DNA of 64,000 bases from G963663315 sp963665165. GTDB lineage: Bacteria; Pseudomonadota; Gammaproteobacteria; Arenicellales; Poriferihabitantaceae. The translations under genes were made by a program, and so were the position numbers. The notes beneath the pieces were generated by a model, which was not told the origin of the DNA, ran no database searches, and saw only the letters and a program-made list of their open reading frames with translations. Below, piece after piece: positions 1 through 8,891 of this stretch. Numbering within the stretch: position 1 is the first letter of the stretch; every line of letters starts with the position of its first letter. The stretch covers positions 1,798,001 through 1,862,000 of the forward strand of contig OY761989.1 in NCBI GenBank assembly GCA_963665165.1. Reading direction: 5' to 3'.

Positions 1-2
1 GG

Positions 3-1151
3 CTGCAGGATGGGCAGCGCAGTATTTTCCACTCCATCCGGGAAGCCCATTCGATGTTGCTGCAGCATCCCTATGAATCATTCAATACTTCTGTCGTCCG
101 CTTCCTGAAAGAGGCGGCCAATGACGAACAGGTACGGGCGATCAAGATGTCCTTGTACCGGACGGACGAGGAAACACGTATTGTCGATTTGCTGATCCAG
201 GCCGCGAACAACCGGAAACAGGTCGCCGTGGTGGTTGAGTTGAAGGCGAAATTCGATGAGGCCGCCAATATCAAATGGGCCGAACGAATGGAGCGCGCCG
301 GCATCCATGTCACCTACGGCGTAATTGGCCTGAAGACCCATTGCAAGGTGTTGATGGTGGTGCGGCAGGATGTGGACAAGCTCAGGCGCTATGTCCATAT
401 CGGCACCGGGAATTACCATGGCGGCACGGCCCGGCAATATACGGACCTCGGGTTGTTGACCTGCGACCATCATATCGGCAACGACACCACCGAATTGTTC
501 AACTACCTGACTACGGGCCATTCCAGAAAGCGGATTTTCAAACAACTCCTGGTTTCTCCGAAGCAACTGAAAAAAGAGCTGATCGACAAAATCAACCGGG
601 AAATCACCCATGTGGCCCAGGGCGGCAAGGGGTTGATCCAGATCAAGTCGAATGCCCTTGAGGACAGGGACATCGTGGAGGCCCTGTATCGCGCCTCGGC
701 CGCGGGGGTAAAAGTCGATCTGATCATCCGGGACACCTGCCGATTGCGCCCGGGTATAAAAGGACTATCCGAAAATGTGACCGTAATCAGCATAGTCGGC
801 CGGTTCCTCGAACACAGCCGGGTGTTTTATTTCCGCAACAAGGGGGCGGAGGAGTATCTGATCGGTTCCGCCGACCTGATGAAAAGAAACCTGGAAAGCC
901 GGGTGGAGGTGGTGACCCCGATCAACCGGAAATCATTGAAGGATGAGCTTCGCCTGATTCTCGACACGTTGCTCGACGACGATGTAGATGCCTGGGAAAT
1001 GCAATCGGATGGTTCCTATGTCAAGCGAACCTGCAAGTCGCCCGCCGCCGTCGGTTGCCAGCATCAATTGATTGAATGCGCCCAGACCCGGCTGAAAACC
1101 AGGCGCCGCAAGAAATCCGTGCGAACCCGAAGCATCAAGAAACGGAATTGA
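3..1151 (+). CDS. ppk: Polyphosphate kinase 1, C-terminal half (cut by window start)
   Basis: PPK1 reversibly transfers the ATP gamma-phosphate to inorganic polyphosphate. The frame is open to the first bases of the window, so the N-terminal and head domains lie outside and the first internal Met (position 54) is not the real start. The visible part holds both PLD-like catalytic domains. The phosphohistidine motif is seen as GLKTHCK, and the second conserved His region as GTGNYHGGTAR followed by YTDLGLLT. The usual family sequence there is NYHPxTAR, so the GG is a small variation. The C-terminus ends in a strongly basic tail (LKTRRRKKS...) that is not part of the catalytic fold. No gene is visible upstream. 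The family call is firm. Confidence 0.95.
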   Translation: MQDGQRSIFHSIREAHSMLLQHPYESFNTSVVRFLKEAANDEQVRAIKMSLYRTDEETRIVDLLIQAANNRKQVAVVVELKAKFDEAANIKWAERMERAGIHVTYGVIGLKTHCKVLMVVRQDVDKLRRYVHIGTGNYHGGTARQYTDLGLLTCDHHIGNDTTELFNYLTTGHSRKRIFKQLLVSPKQLKKELIDKINREITHVAQGGKGLIQIKSNALEDRDIVEALYRASAAGVKVDLIIRDTCRLRPGIKGLSENVTVISIVGRFLEHSRVFYFRNKGAEEYLIGSADLMKRNLESRVEVVTPINRKSLKDELRLILDTLLDDDVDAWEMQSDGSYVKRTCKSPAAVGCQHQLIECAQTRLKTRRRKKSVRTRSIKKRN

Positions 1152-1216
1152 CGGCTTTTGTCCGGTCGATCCACCCCCATCATGATCTTTTTTTAACTCA
1201 ATAGAGAGAATTCATC

Positions 1217-3676
1217 ATGCCTGCGAAACTTCCAGCAAAAGCAAGCGCTGTCATTATAGGCGGCGGCGTCATCGGCTCCAGCGTGGCTTACCATCTGGCC
1301 AGAATCGGCTGGAGCGATGTCGTGCTGCTTGAACGCAGCCAGTTCAGTTGCGGAACCACCTGGCATGCCGCCGGGCTGATCGGCATCATGCGCGCCAATG
1401 AAAGCCACGCCAGAATGGCCCGGTATTCGATGTCGGTTCTGTCGGAAATCGAGAAGGAAAGCGGGCAGTCGACCGGGTTCAAGCAGGTGGGTTCAATCAG
1501 TATCGCACACAGCGAGGGACGATTCGAGGAGTTGAAACGGGTGGCGTCGATGAACAACGCTTTCGGGGTAACCCGTGTGGACATGATCACCCCGCAGGAA
1601 ATCAAGGAGCTTTATCCTTATCTGGAGACGGGGGATCTGCTGGGCGGAACCTGGGTTGCGCAGGACGGTTACGCCAGTCCGGTGGACGTAACCGCCGCCT
1701 TTGTCAAAAGCGCCCGCAATCGGGGCGCCTTGTGCCTGGAGGGGGTGAAAGTAACCGGCATCGTGGTTGAAAACGGCCGGGTTTGCGGGGTCAACACCAG
1801 TCAGGGCGATATCGAGGCCGAATTCGTGGTCAATTGCGCCGGTATGTGGGCGCGGGAGGTCGGCAGGATGGCCGGGGTCAACATCCCGCTCCATGCGGCG
1901 GAGCACTATTACGCAGTGACTGAAAAGCTCGACTCGCTGCCGCTGGACCTGCCGGTGATGCGGGATCATGACAATGGCGCTTATTACAAGCAGGACGCGG
2001 GCAGTCTGCTGGTCGGACAGTTTGAACCGAACGCGATACCGTGGGGGCAAAACGGGATTCCCGAGGATTTCAGTTTCGATGAAATCGACGGCCATTTCGA
2101 TGAACAGATGATGCCTGTGCTTGAAAAGTCGATGGAGCGTGTGCCGATATTGCAGCAGGTCGGCTGGCGGAAGTTCTTCTGCGGGCCTGAATCATTTACC
2201 CCGGATGACCAGTTCCACATCGGCGAAGCGCCTGAAGTACGGAATTTTTTCGTGGCGGCGGGTTTGAACTCGATTGGCATCCAGAGTTCCGGCGGCGTAG
2301 GCAAGGCGCTGTCGGAATGGATGCATCACGGTCATGCGCCGCTGGACTTGTGGAGCGTGGATATTCGCCGCATGTATTCATTCCAGGGAACCAGCCAGTA
2401 TCTGCAAAACCGGGTCAGCGAGACTCTCGGGCTGTTATACGGCCACCACTGGCCGTACCGGCAGATGGAGACGTCCAGGAACGTGCGCCACTCTCCGATC
2501 CATGAAAAACTGGTTGAACGCAATGCCTGCTTTGGAGAAGTGGCCGGGTGGGAGCGTCCGAACTGGTTTGCCCCGCGAGGCGTCGAACCGGAATATGAGT
2601 ACAGCTTCGGCAAACAGAACTGGTTCGAGTATTCGGCTGCGGAACACGAGGCGTTTCGCGGGAATGTGGCCCTGTTCGATCAGAGCAGTTTTTCGAAATA
2701 CCTGGTACAGGGCAAGGACAGTTGCCGCGCGTTACAGAGAATCTGCAGCGCCAATATCGATGTCCCGCCCGGCCGGATGGTATACACCCACTGGCTTAAT
2801 CAACGGGGCGGTATCGAGGCCGACCTGACAGTGACCCGGCTTGAAGAGGACCGGTATCTGGTGGTGAGCGCCGCGGCCGTGACCCACAAGGACCTGGATT
2901 GGCTGGCGCGTAATATCCCCGGGGACGCCTTTTGCACGGTTACCGATGTCACCAGCAGTCTGGCGGTTCTGGGCGTAATGGGTCCGAACAGCCGGGCGCT
3001 GCTCAGCGATGTCCTCGACATCGACATGAGTACGCCCGCATTCCCGTTCGGCATGTCCAGGCCCGTCGAAATAGGATGCGCCGTCGGACGGGCCGCCCGG
3101 GTTTCCTATGTCGGGGAATTGGGGTGGGAGTTGTATATCCCGGTGGACATGGCGCGTCATGGATTCGATACGCTGTGGCGGGCCGGTGAAAAATACGGTC
3201 TGGCAATGGCCGGACTGCATGCGCTGGACAGTGGCCGCATCGAAAAGAAATTCGTGCACTTCGGACACGATGTCGCCGACACGGATACGCCATTGGAATG
3301 CGGGCTTGGATTTGTCTGCGATTATGAAAAGGATATTCCTTTCATTGGCCGCGACGCCATGCTCCGGCAAAAAGAGACCGCAAGCTGGAAAAGGAAACGC
3401 ATGGTGCAATTCCTGCTCCAGGATCCCGAAGAAGTACTGTATCACCACGAACCGATTCTGCGGGACGGCAAACGGGTCGGACATCTGACCTCGGGCAACT
3501 ACGGCCATACCCTGGGAGGGGCCGTCGGCATGGGATATGTCTACCATGATGATGGGGTGGATGCGGACTATATCGCCTCCGGGATGTTCGCCATCGAGGT
3601 CGGTGGCCGTATCGTTCCGGCCCGGGCCAGCCTGTCCGCAATGTATGATCCCGGGGCCAAAAGAATGCGGGGCTGA
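1217..3676 (+). CDS. Dimethylglycine/sarcosine dehydrogenase-like flavoprotein (DAO + GcvT domains)
   Basis: This 819-residue protein has the two-part build of dimethylglycine and sarcosine dehydrogenases. The N-terminal DAO-type FAD domain shows the dinucleotide motif IIGGGVIG near residues 13-20. GTTWHAAGLIG follows, whose His50 matches the covalent flavin-attachment His of this family. The C-terminal half (about 430-815) is a GcvT-like, folate-binding aminomethyltransferase domain. Such enzymes oxidatively demethylate N-methyl amino acids and pass the one-carbon unit to tetrahydrofolate. The start is supported by a GAGAG ribosome site before ATG 1217. A TRAP transporter follows in the same direction, so the likely role is oxidation of a compound that transporter imports. 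The exact substrate cannot be read from sequence. Confidence 0.87.
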   Translation: MPAKLPAKASAVIIGGGVIGSSVAYHLARIGWSDVVLLERSQFSCGTTWHAAGLIGIMRANESHARMARYSMSVLSEIEKESGQSTGFKQVGSISIAHSEGRFEELKRVASMNNAFGVTRVDMITPQEIKELYPYLETGDLLGGTWVAQDGYASPVDVTAAFVKSARNRGALCLEGVKVTGIVVENGRVCGVNTSQGDIEAEFVVNCAGMWAREVGRMAGVNIPLHAAEHYYAVTEKLDSLPLDLPVMRDHDNGAYYKQDAGSLLVGQFEPNAIPWGQNGIPEDFSFDEIDGHFDEQMMPVLEKSMERVPILQQVGWRKFFCGPESFTPDDQFHIGEAPEVRNFFVAAGLNSIGIQSSGGVGKALSEWMHHGHAPLDLWSVDIRRMYSFQGTSQYLQNRVSETLGLLYGHHWPYRQMETSRNVRHSPIHEKLVERNACFGEVAGWERPNWFAPRGVEPEYEYSFGKQNWFEYSAAEHEAFRGNVALFDQSSFSKYLVQGKDSCRALQRICSANIDVPPGRMVYTHWLNQRGGIEADLTVTRLEEDRYLVVSAAAVTHKDLDWLARNIPGDAFCTVTDVTSSLAVLGVMGPNSRALLSDVLDIDMSTPAFPFGMSRPVEIGCAVGRAARVSYVGELGWELYIPVDMARHGFDTLWRAGEKYGLAMAGLHALDSGRIEKKFVHFGHDVADTDTPLECGLGFVCDYEKDIPFIGRDAMLRQKETASWKRKRMVQFLLQDPEEVLYHHEPILRDGKRVGHLTSGNYGHTLGGAVGMGYVYHDDGVDADYIASGMFAIEVGGRIVPARASLSAMYDPGAKRMRG

Positions 3677-3754
3677 TTGACTGCACGCGGGGGACCACCT
3701 AGAATACGGCGGCAATTCCAGATAAATCAAATAATTAACACCGAGGATAACTTC

Positions 3755-4849
3755 ATGATTCACTCCCGCATTACAAAATCCGGGCCGTCTTCCGGCCTGA
3801 AAACCCTGATCGCCTCCCTGTCGATTGCAATATTGCTGGCGGTTCCGGTACAGCAGGCTGACGCCGAAGACAAGATCAGGTGGAAGGTGCAGTCCACCTT
3901 CAACACGGCCTGGCCGGCTCTTGGCGACCCCATCGCCTACCTTGCCGACACCCTGGACCGGGCGACCGACGGCCGTATCAAACTGAAAATATACGAACCC
4001 GGGAAAATTGTACCGCCGCTTGAAATCACCCCTTCTATCACTAAAGGGGATTTGCCCGCGGCCTATAATTATCTGGCTTATGACCAGGGACGCATTCCAT
4101 CGGCGGTCCTGTTTTCCGCCGTTCCGTTCGGCATGGAGCCCTGGGAGTACGCCGCCTGGTGGTTCGAGGGTGAAGGCGCCGGTCTGGCCGCGGAAATTTA
4201 TCACCAGCGCAACGTACATCCGTTACTGTGCAGCACCATCGGTCCTGAAACAGCGGGATGGTACCGCAAACCGATCAAGGGGCTGGATGATCTGCAGGGC
4301 CTCAAAATCAGGTTCTCCGGACTCGGCGGGATGGTATTGAATGAAATCGGCGCATCGGCAACCCTGATGGCGGGTGGTGAAATCTTCGCAGCCCTTGAGA
4401 AGGGAACGCTGGACGCAACCGAGTATTCGATGCCGGCGATCGATGAAATACTGGGATTCCACAAGATCGCCAAATTCAACCTGTTCCCTGGCTGGCATCA
4501 GCCTTCGACCTCGACCCACCTGTTGATCAACCTCGATATCTGGAACGGGCTGTCGGCGTCGGATCAGGCACTGTTTGAAATGGGCTGTACGGCAGCCACG
4601 ATGCGGGCAATCACTCGTGGCGAGGCGCTGCAAGGGGCCCAGATCCAGGGGTTTGCGGATAAAGGGGTAACCGCCGCCAAGCTGCCCGATGACGTCATTG
4701 AGGAACTCAAGAGGGTTTCCCTGCAGGTGATCAACGAGGAAGCATCCAAGGATGCCGATTTCAAAAGGGTATGGGAATCCCAACAGGCGTTCCACGAATC
4801 GTACCAGGTCTGGAAAGAGTGGGGTTATCTGCCCAGGAATTTCGATTGA
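3755..4849 (+). CDS. TRAP transporter solute-binding protein (DctP/TakP type)
   Basis: Periplasmic binding protein of a TRAP carrier, 364 residues. The frame is open from 3677, but ATG 3755 is chosen: a GAGG Shine-Dalgarno lies 8 bases before it and a signal peptide starts there (basic start, hydrophobic stretch ending AVPVQQADA, cleavage before EDK). The mature start KIRWKVQSTFNTA and the later GLKIRFSGLGG, with the conserved substrate-binding Arg, resemble the alpha-keto-acid-binding TakP branch, though ligand transfer by similarity is weak in this family. The two membrane subunits follow after 126 bases containing a strong hairpin, and the GcvT-type flavoprotein precedes it. Confidence 0.9.
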   Translation: MIHSRITKSGPSSGLKTLIASLSIAILLAVPVQQADAEDKIRWKVQSTFNTAWPALGDPIAYLADTLDRATDGRIKLKIYEPGKIVPPLEITPSITKGDLPAAYNYLAYDQGRIPSAVLFSAVPFGMEPWEYAAWWFEGEGAGLAAEIYHQRNVHPLLCSTIGPETAGWYRKPIKGLDDLQGLKIRFSGLGGMVLNEIGASATLMAGGEIFAALEKGTLDATEYSMPAIDEILGFHKIAKFNLFPGWHQPSTSTHLLINLDIWNGLSASDQALFEMGCTAATMRAITRGEALQGAQIQGFADKGVTAAKLPDDVIEELKRVSLQVINEEASKDADFKRVWESQQAFHESYQVWKEWGYLPRNFD

Positions 4850-4899
4850 CCGGATGACCTAGATCCCGGGACGGCTGACTGCCGTAATACCTGCCACAC

Positions 4900-4932
4900 G
4901 ACTCCGCAGTCGATTGTTCCGGCTGCGGGGTC
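4900..4932 (+). terminator. Hairpin between TRAP binding-protein and permease genes
   Basis: GACTCCGCAG (4900-4909) pairs over ten positions, with one G-T wobble, with CTGCGGGGTC (4923-4932) around a 13-base loop. A modest T-rich run (TTCTGTTG) follows. Its place after the binding-protein gene suggests a partial terminator or 3' stabilising hairpin that makes the binding protein more abundant than its permease. The pairing is seen directly; the function is inferred. Confidence 0.5.
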
Positions 4933-4975
4933 TTCTGTTGATTCAATCCGGCCCCCGTGTTAAACAGGGAAATAC

Positions 4976-5566
4976 ATGTCTGAAGTTACAGAAATCGTCG
5001 AATCCCTGGAGCATCACGATGCTCTGGTTGAAACGCCCCTGAGCAGGAAACTGGATGCCTTCGTTTTGTCGGTATGCGATGTGTTCAACTGGATCTGGGT
5101 TGTCCTGCTGCTGGTCATTATCGGCAATGTGATCCTGAGGTACGCATTCAGCCAGGGCATGATCGAACTCGAGGAGTTACAGTGGCATCTGTATGCCGTC
5201 GGCTGGTTGATGGGGCTTTCTTCAACCTTTATCGTGGATGGTCATGTCCGGGTTGACGTGCTGCATGACAAATTGTCCTACAAGGGCAAAATGTGGTTCG
5301 AACTGGCCGGGCTGACGGTGTTGTTTTTGCCATTTGTCATCTTTGTACTCTGGTATTCACTGGATCTGGTTGCGCTTTCATGGTCTACCAGCGAACGTTC
5401 GACCTCGGCCAATGGCTTGCCCGCCAGATGGATTATCAAGGGTTTCCTGACTTTCAGCTTCATACTGCTTTGCCTGGCTGGAATCTCGAGGTATATCAAG
5501 GTCCTGGCCTCGTTGAAATCGCCGCCCGCCCCGGATCAGGGGTCTCTTTCCAGCGGCGCGGCGTAG
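4976..5566 (+). CDS. TRAP transporter small permease (DctQ)
   Basis: Small integral-membrane subunit of the TRAP carrier, 196 residues with four hydrophobic helices (about 35-55, 70-90, 105-125, 145-165), the normal DctQ pattern. The phrase EELQWHLYAVGWLMGLS is typical of the family. It pairs with the large permease that begins 10 bases after its stop, and with the upstream binding protein. Its role is assembly and coupling of the sodium-driven carrier. The long soluble N-terminus (about 25 residues) is unremarkable. Confidence 0.9.
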   Translation: MSEVTEIVESLEHHDALVETPLSRKLDAFVLSVCDVFNWIWVVLLLVIIGNVILRYAFSQGMIELEELQWHLYAVGWLMGLSSTFIVDGHVRVDVLHDKLSYKGKMWFELAGLTVLFLPFVIFVLWYSLDLVALSWSTSERSTSANGLPARWIIKGFLTFSFILLCLAGISRYIKVLASLKSPPAPDQGSLSSGAA

Positions 5567-5575
5567 CCAATTTCG

Positions 5576-6937
5576 ATGATTGAGTTCGAGGCCAACCACT
5601 ACATGGCGCTGGGGCTGTTCGCCTCCTTTATCGTTTTCATTTTCCTGGGCTACCCGGTTGCCTGGCTGATGGGGGGGCTGGCGATCCTTTTCACCCTGAT
5701 ATCCGTACTGTCGGATACCTGGCTGGACACGTTTTTCGGGGTTGACTGGGGATATGCCTCAATCATGGTAGACCGGATTTACGCAGTCATGAGCAACTGG
5801 GTGCTGGTCGCCCTGCCGATGTTCATATTCATGGGAATCATGCTGGACCGGTCGGGTATCGCGGAAGACCTGATGACCGATCTCGCCAGGCTGTTCGGCC
5901 GGATGAGAGGCGGCATCGCAATTGCCGTGGTATTCATCGGGGTACTGCTGGCCGCGTCAACCGGTATTATCGGCGCGTCTGTCGTGCTCCTCGCAATATT
6001 GGGCATCCCGTTGATGCTGAAGAATAAATACAGCCCGGAACTGTCCTGCGGCGTGGTTTGCGCGACCGGTACGCTGGGGATACTGATTCCACCGAGTATC
6101 ATGCTGGTCATGATGGGCGACCAGATCGGGATATCGGTTGGCGACCTGTTCATGGGGGCGGTATTTCCCGGTTTGCTGTTGGGCGCCCTCTATACGGTCT
6201 ATATCGTCAGCTATGCGTGGTTTGCGCCCAATGTGGCGCCCGCTCCTGAAAACGCCGAACCGGTCACGGCAAAAATCCTGCTCAATGTACTCCGGTCCAC
6301 CATACCTCCGGCGTTGCTTATCTTTGCTGTGCTCGGCAGTATTTTCTTCGGGATCGCAACCCCGACGGAAGCGTCCGGAGTCGGGGCGCTGGGAGCGACC
6401 CTGCTCGCCCTGATGCGCGGCCGCTTATCCTGGAAGGAATTGAATGATGTCGTCCGGAAAACCTCCAGAACTACCGCCTATATATTTGCGCTGTTTGTCG
6501 GCGCGACCGCGTTTTCCCTGGTACTGCGTGGCCTGGGCGGCGATGAGGTGATCGAGGGAGTACTGACCGCTCTGCCTTTCGGCACCCAGGGTGTGGTTAT
6601 TGTCGTACTGTTGTCCGCATTCATTCTTGGCTTCTTTCTGGACTGGATTGAAATTACATTGATCATCCTGCCCCTGATTGCGCCGGTAATCAGCGATCTG
6701 GGGGTTAACATTGTATGGTTCACCGTCATGTTCGCAGTCTGTCTCCAGACCTCCTTCATCACACCGCCGGTCGGTTTCGCGCTTTTCTACATGAAAGGAG
6801 TGGCGCCCAAGGGGATTGAGATTACCCAGGTCTATAAAGGCGTAATCCCGTTCGTACTCCTTCAGTTGGTTGCCGTATGGGTCATATTCCAATGGCCTTC
6901 GCTGGTTACCTGGCTACCTGATATCGCATACCGGTGA
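5576..6937 (+). CDS. TRAP transporter large permease (DctM)
   Basis: Ion-coupled translocation subunit, 453 residues and about a dozen hydrophobic segments, the usual DctM size. Typical phrases are GYPVAWLMGG near the start, LPMFIFMGIML, GTLGILIPPSIMLV and ITPPVGFALFYMKGV. It completes the TRAP operon (binding protein, small permease, large permease) that follows the flavoprotein gene. It ends 26 bases from the oppositely oriented mnmG stop, so the two transcription units converge here. No clear terminator is seen in that short gap. Confidence 0.93.
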   Translation: MIEFEANHYMALGLFASFIVFIFLGYPVAWLMGGLAILFTLISVLSDTWLDTFFGVDWGYASIMVDRIYAVMSNWVLVALPMFIFMGIMLDRSGIAEDLMTDLARLFGRMRGGIAIAVVFIGVLLAASTGIIGASVVLLAILGIPLMLKNKYSPELSCGVVCATGTLGILIPPSIMLVMMGDQIGISVGDLFMGAVFPGLLLGALYTVYIVSYAWFAPNVAPAPENAEPVTAKILLNVLRSTIPPALLIFAVLGSIFFGIATPTEASGVGALGATLLALMRGRLSWKELNDVVRKTSRTTAYIFALFVGATAFSLVLRGLGGDEVIEGVLTALPFGTQGVVIVVLLSAFILGFFLDWIEITLIILPLIAPVISDLGVNIVWFTVMFAVCLQTSFITPPVGFALFYMKGVAPKGIEITQVYKGVIPFVLLQLVAVWVIFQWPSLVTWLPDIAYR

Positions 6938-6963
6938 ACCGGCCCGGTATGACTGGCGGCGGT

Positions 6964-8859
6964 CTAGCCGGAACGGGCGGCGGCGGCGCGCCCGGATTTC
7001 TTCAGATGAACCAGCAATAGAGAAACGGCAGCCGGAGTCACTCCTGGAATCCGGGCAGCCTGGCCGATTGTCTGCGGGCGGGTTTCGGTCAATTTCTGTT
7101 GAACTTCAGCAGACAGTCCTCTCACCCCGGAGTAATCCACCGACTGCGGGATCGTCAACCGGTCACTGTTTTTCTGACGCTCGATTTCGATCATCTGGCG
7201 CTCGATATAACCACTGTACCGGGCCTGGATCTCAAGCTGCCGGATGCTGTCCGGATCGTCAAGCGGAGCATCCAGTCCAGCCAGTTCAACCAGGCCGTGG
7301 TAATCCGTCTCCGGTCTCCTCAGCAGATCGAGCAGATTGCTTTCCCGTTGCAATGGCTGGCCGAGAAGCCTTCGAATCCGCGCCGGATCGGTTTTATCCG
7401 GATGGATCCAGGTTCTCTCCAATCGCCCTTTTTCCCTTTCAATCCGGTTCCTTTTCAGGTTGAAGGCAGCGATGCGCTGATCGTCCACCACTCCCAGCCG
7501 GAAGCCCTTCTCGGTCAATCGCAGGTCGGCGTTATCTTCACGAAGCTGTAGTCGATATTCGGCGCGGGAAGTAAACATCCGGTAAGGCTCGGAGGTGCCG
7601 CGAGTCACCAGATCATCAATCATCACCCCGATATAGGCCTCGTTTCGAGCCGGGCTCCAGGGTTCCTCCTGCTTGATCTTCAACGCCGCATTGATACCTG
7701 CAATCAAACCCTGGCCGGCCGCCTCCTCATAGCCGGTGGTGCCATTAATCTGTCCGGCAAAGAACAGTCCGCCGACCGATCTGGTTTCCAGGGAGTTGTT
7801 CAAGCCGCGTGGGTCGAAAAAATCATATTCAATAGCATAGCCGGGGCGGGTGATCAGGGCCCGCTCAAAGCCTTTGATGGTTCTCACGAAGGCATGTTGC
7901 ACATCGAACGGCAGGCTGGTGGAAATGCCGTTGGGATATACTTCCGTGGTGTTCAGTCCTTCCGGTTCGACAAAAATCTGGTGGCTGTCCTGGTCGCCGA
8001 AGCGCACCACCTTGTCCTCGACCGAGGGACAGTATCGCGGCCCCACTCCTTCAATTTCTCCGCCGTAAAGCGGTGATCTGTGCAGGGATTCCCGGATGAT
8101 TTCGTGGGTCCGGTCATTGGTATGCGTAATGTGGCAGCAGACCTGCTCAGGATGCTGCTCTGCGCTGCCGAGAAAAGAGAACACGGGTACAGGCCGGTCA
8201 CCCGGTTGTTTTTCCAGTTCACTATAGTCGATGGTTTTGCCGTCGATCCGCGGCGGGGTTCCGGTTTTCAGACGGTCAACGCGAAACGGCAACTCCCGCA
8301 ACCGGTTTGCCAGTGCGATGGACGGAGGGTCGCCTGCCCGGCCTCCTGTGGAATGGTCCATTCCGACATGGATTTTACCGTTCAGAAAAGTCCCTGCCGT
8401 CAAGACCACTACCGGCGCTTCAATCTCGATTCCCGACCCGGTTCTGATCCCGCTCACCCGGTCTCCCTGCAAGACCAGGTCATCGACGGATTGCTGGAAT
8501 ACGGTCAGGCCAGGCTGGCGCTCGATCGCTCTTCGAATCGCAATTTTATACAGCGCCCGGTCCGCCTGGGCGCGCGTCGCCTGTACCGCCGGACCTTTCC
8601 GGGAATTCAATATGCGAAAATGAATGCCTGATTGATCGATCGCCCTGGCCATGACGCCGCCGAGAGCGTCAATCTCCTTGACAATATGGCCTTTGCCAAT
8701 TCCGCCTATCGCCGGATTGCATGACATTTGCCCGATCGTTTCGATATTGTGGGTAACCAACAGGGTCCGGCAGTTCATCCGGGCAGCCGCCAGCGCCGCC
8801 TCCACGCCGGCATGACCGCCTCCGATCACCACTATCTCGAATTTTTCCGGATACTTCAT
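6964..8859 (-). CDS. mnmG: tRNA uridine-5-carboxymethylaminomethyl modification enzyme MnmG (GidA)
   Basis: FAD- and folate-dependent subunit that, with MnmE, modifies the wobble uridine (U34) of several tRNAs. It has 631 residues, full length for the family. The N-terminus shows VVIGGGHAGVEAALAAARM; GTFLNGKIHVG and GGRAGDPPS follow, and the helical C-terminus ends near SLLLVHLKK. It normally sits beside mnmE and is followed by rsmG-parA-parB. Here it is separated from mnmE by a stator-like gene pair, and the genes downstream are convergent TRAP genes. Confidence 0.97.
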   Translation of the reverse strand: MKYPEKFEIVVIGGGHAGVEAALAAARMNCRTLLVTHNIETIGQMSCNPAIGGIGKGHIVKEIDALGGVMARAIDQSGIHFRILNSRKGPAVQATRAQADRALYKIAIRRAIERQPGLTVFQQSVDDLVLQGDRVSGIRTGSGIEIEAPVVVLTAGTFLNGKIHVGMDHSTGGRAGDPPSIALANRLRELPFRVDRLKTGTPPRIDGKTIDYSELEKQPGDRPVPVFSFLGSAEQHPEQVCCHITHTNDRTHEIIRESLHRSPLYGGEIEGVGPRYCPSVEDKVVRFGDQDSHQIFVEPEGLNTTEVYPNGISTSLPFDVQHAFVRTIKGFERALITRPGYAIEYDFFDPRGLNNSLETRSVGGLFFAGQINGTTGYEEAAGQGLIAGINAALKIKQEEPWSPARNEAYIGVMIDDLVTRGTSEPYRMFTSRAEYRLQLREDNADLRLTEKGFRLGVVDDQRIAAFNLKRNRIEREKGRLERTWIHPDKTDPARIRRLLGQPLQRESNLLDLLRRPETDYHGLVELAGLDAPLDDPDSIRQLEIQARYSGYIERQMIEIERQKNSDRLTIPQSVDYSGVRGLSAEVQQKLTETRPQTIGQAARIPGVTPAAVSLLLVHLKKSGRAAAARSG

Positions 8860-8891
8860 TGGCCAGGGCTGGAATCACTTGCAGTCAACGT

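Noticed and set aside
2732..4219. A 495-codon open frame on the minus strand
   Set aside because: It lies opposite the GcvT-type flavoprotein and TRAP binding-protein genes, both with clear family motifs; the antisense product shows no protein-like features.
6940..6960. Partial match to the island attachment repeat (GGCCCGGTA)
   Set aside because: Only about nine to ten bases match, expected by chance in GC-rich DNA of this length.
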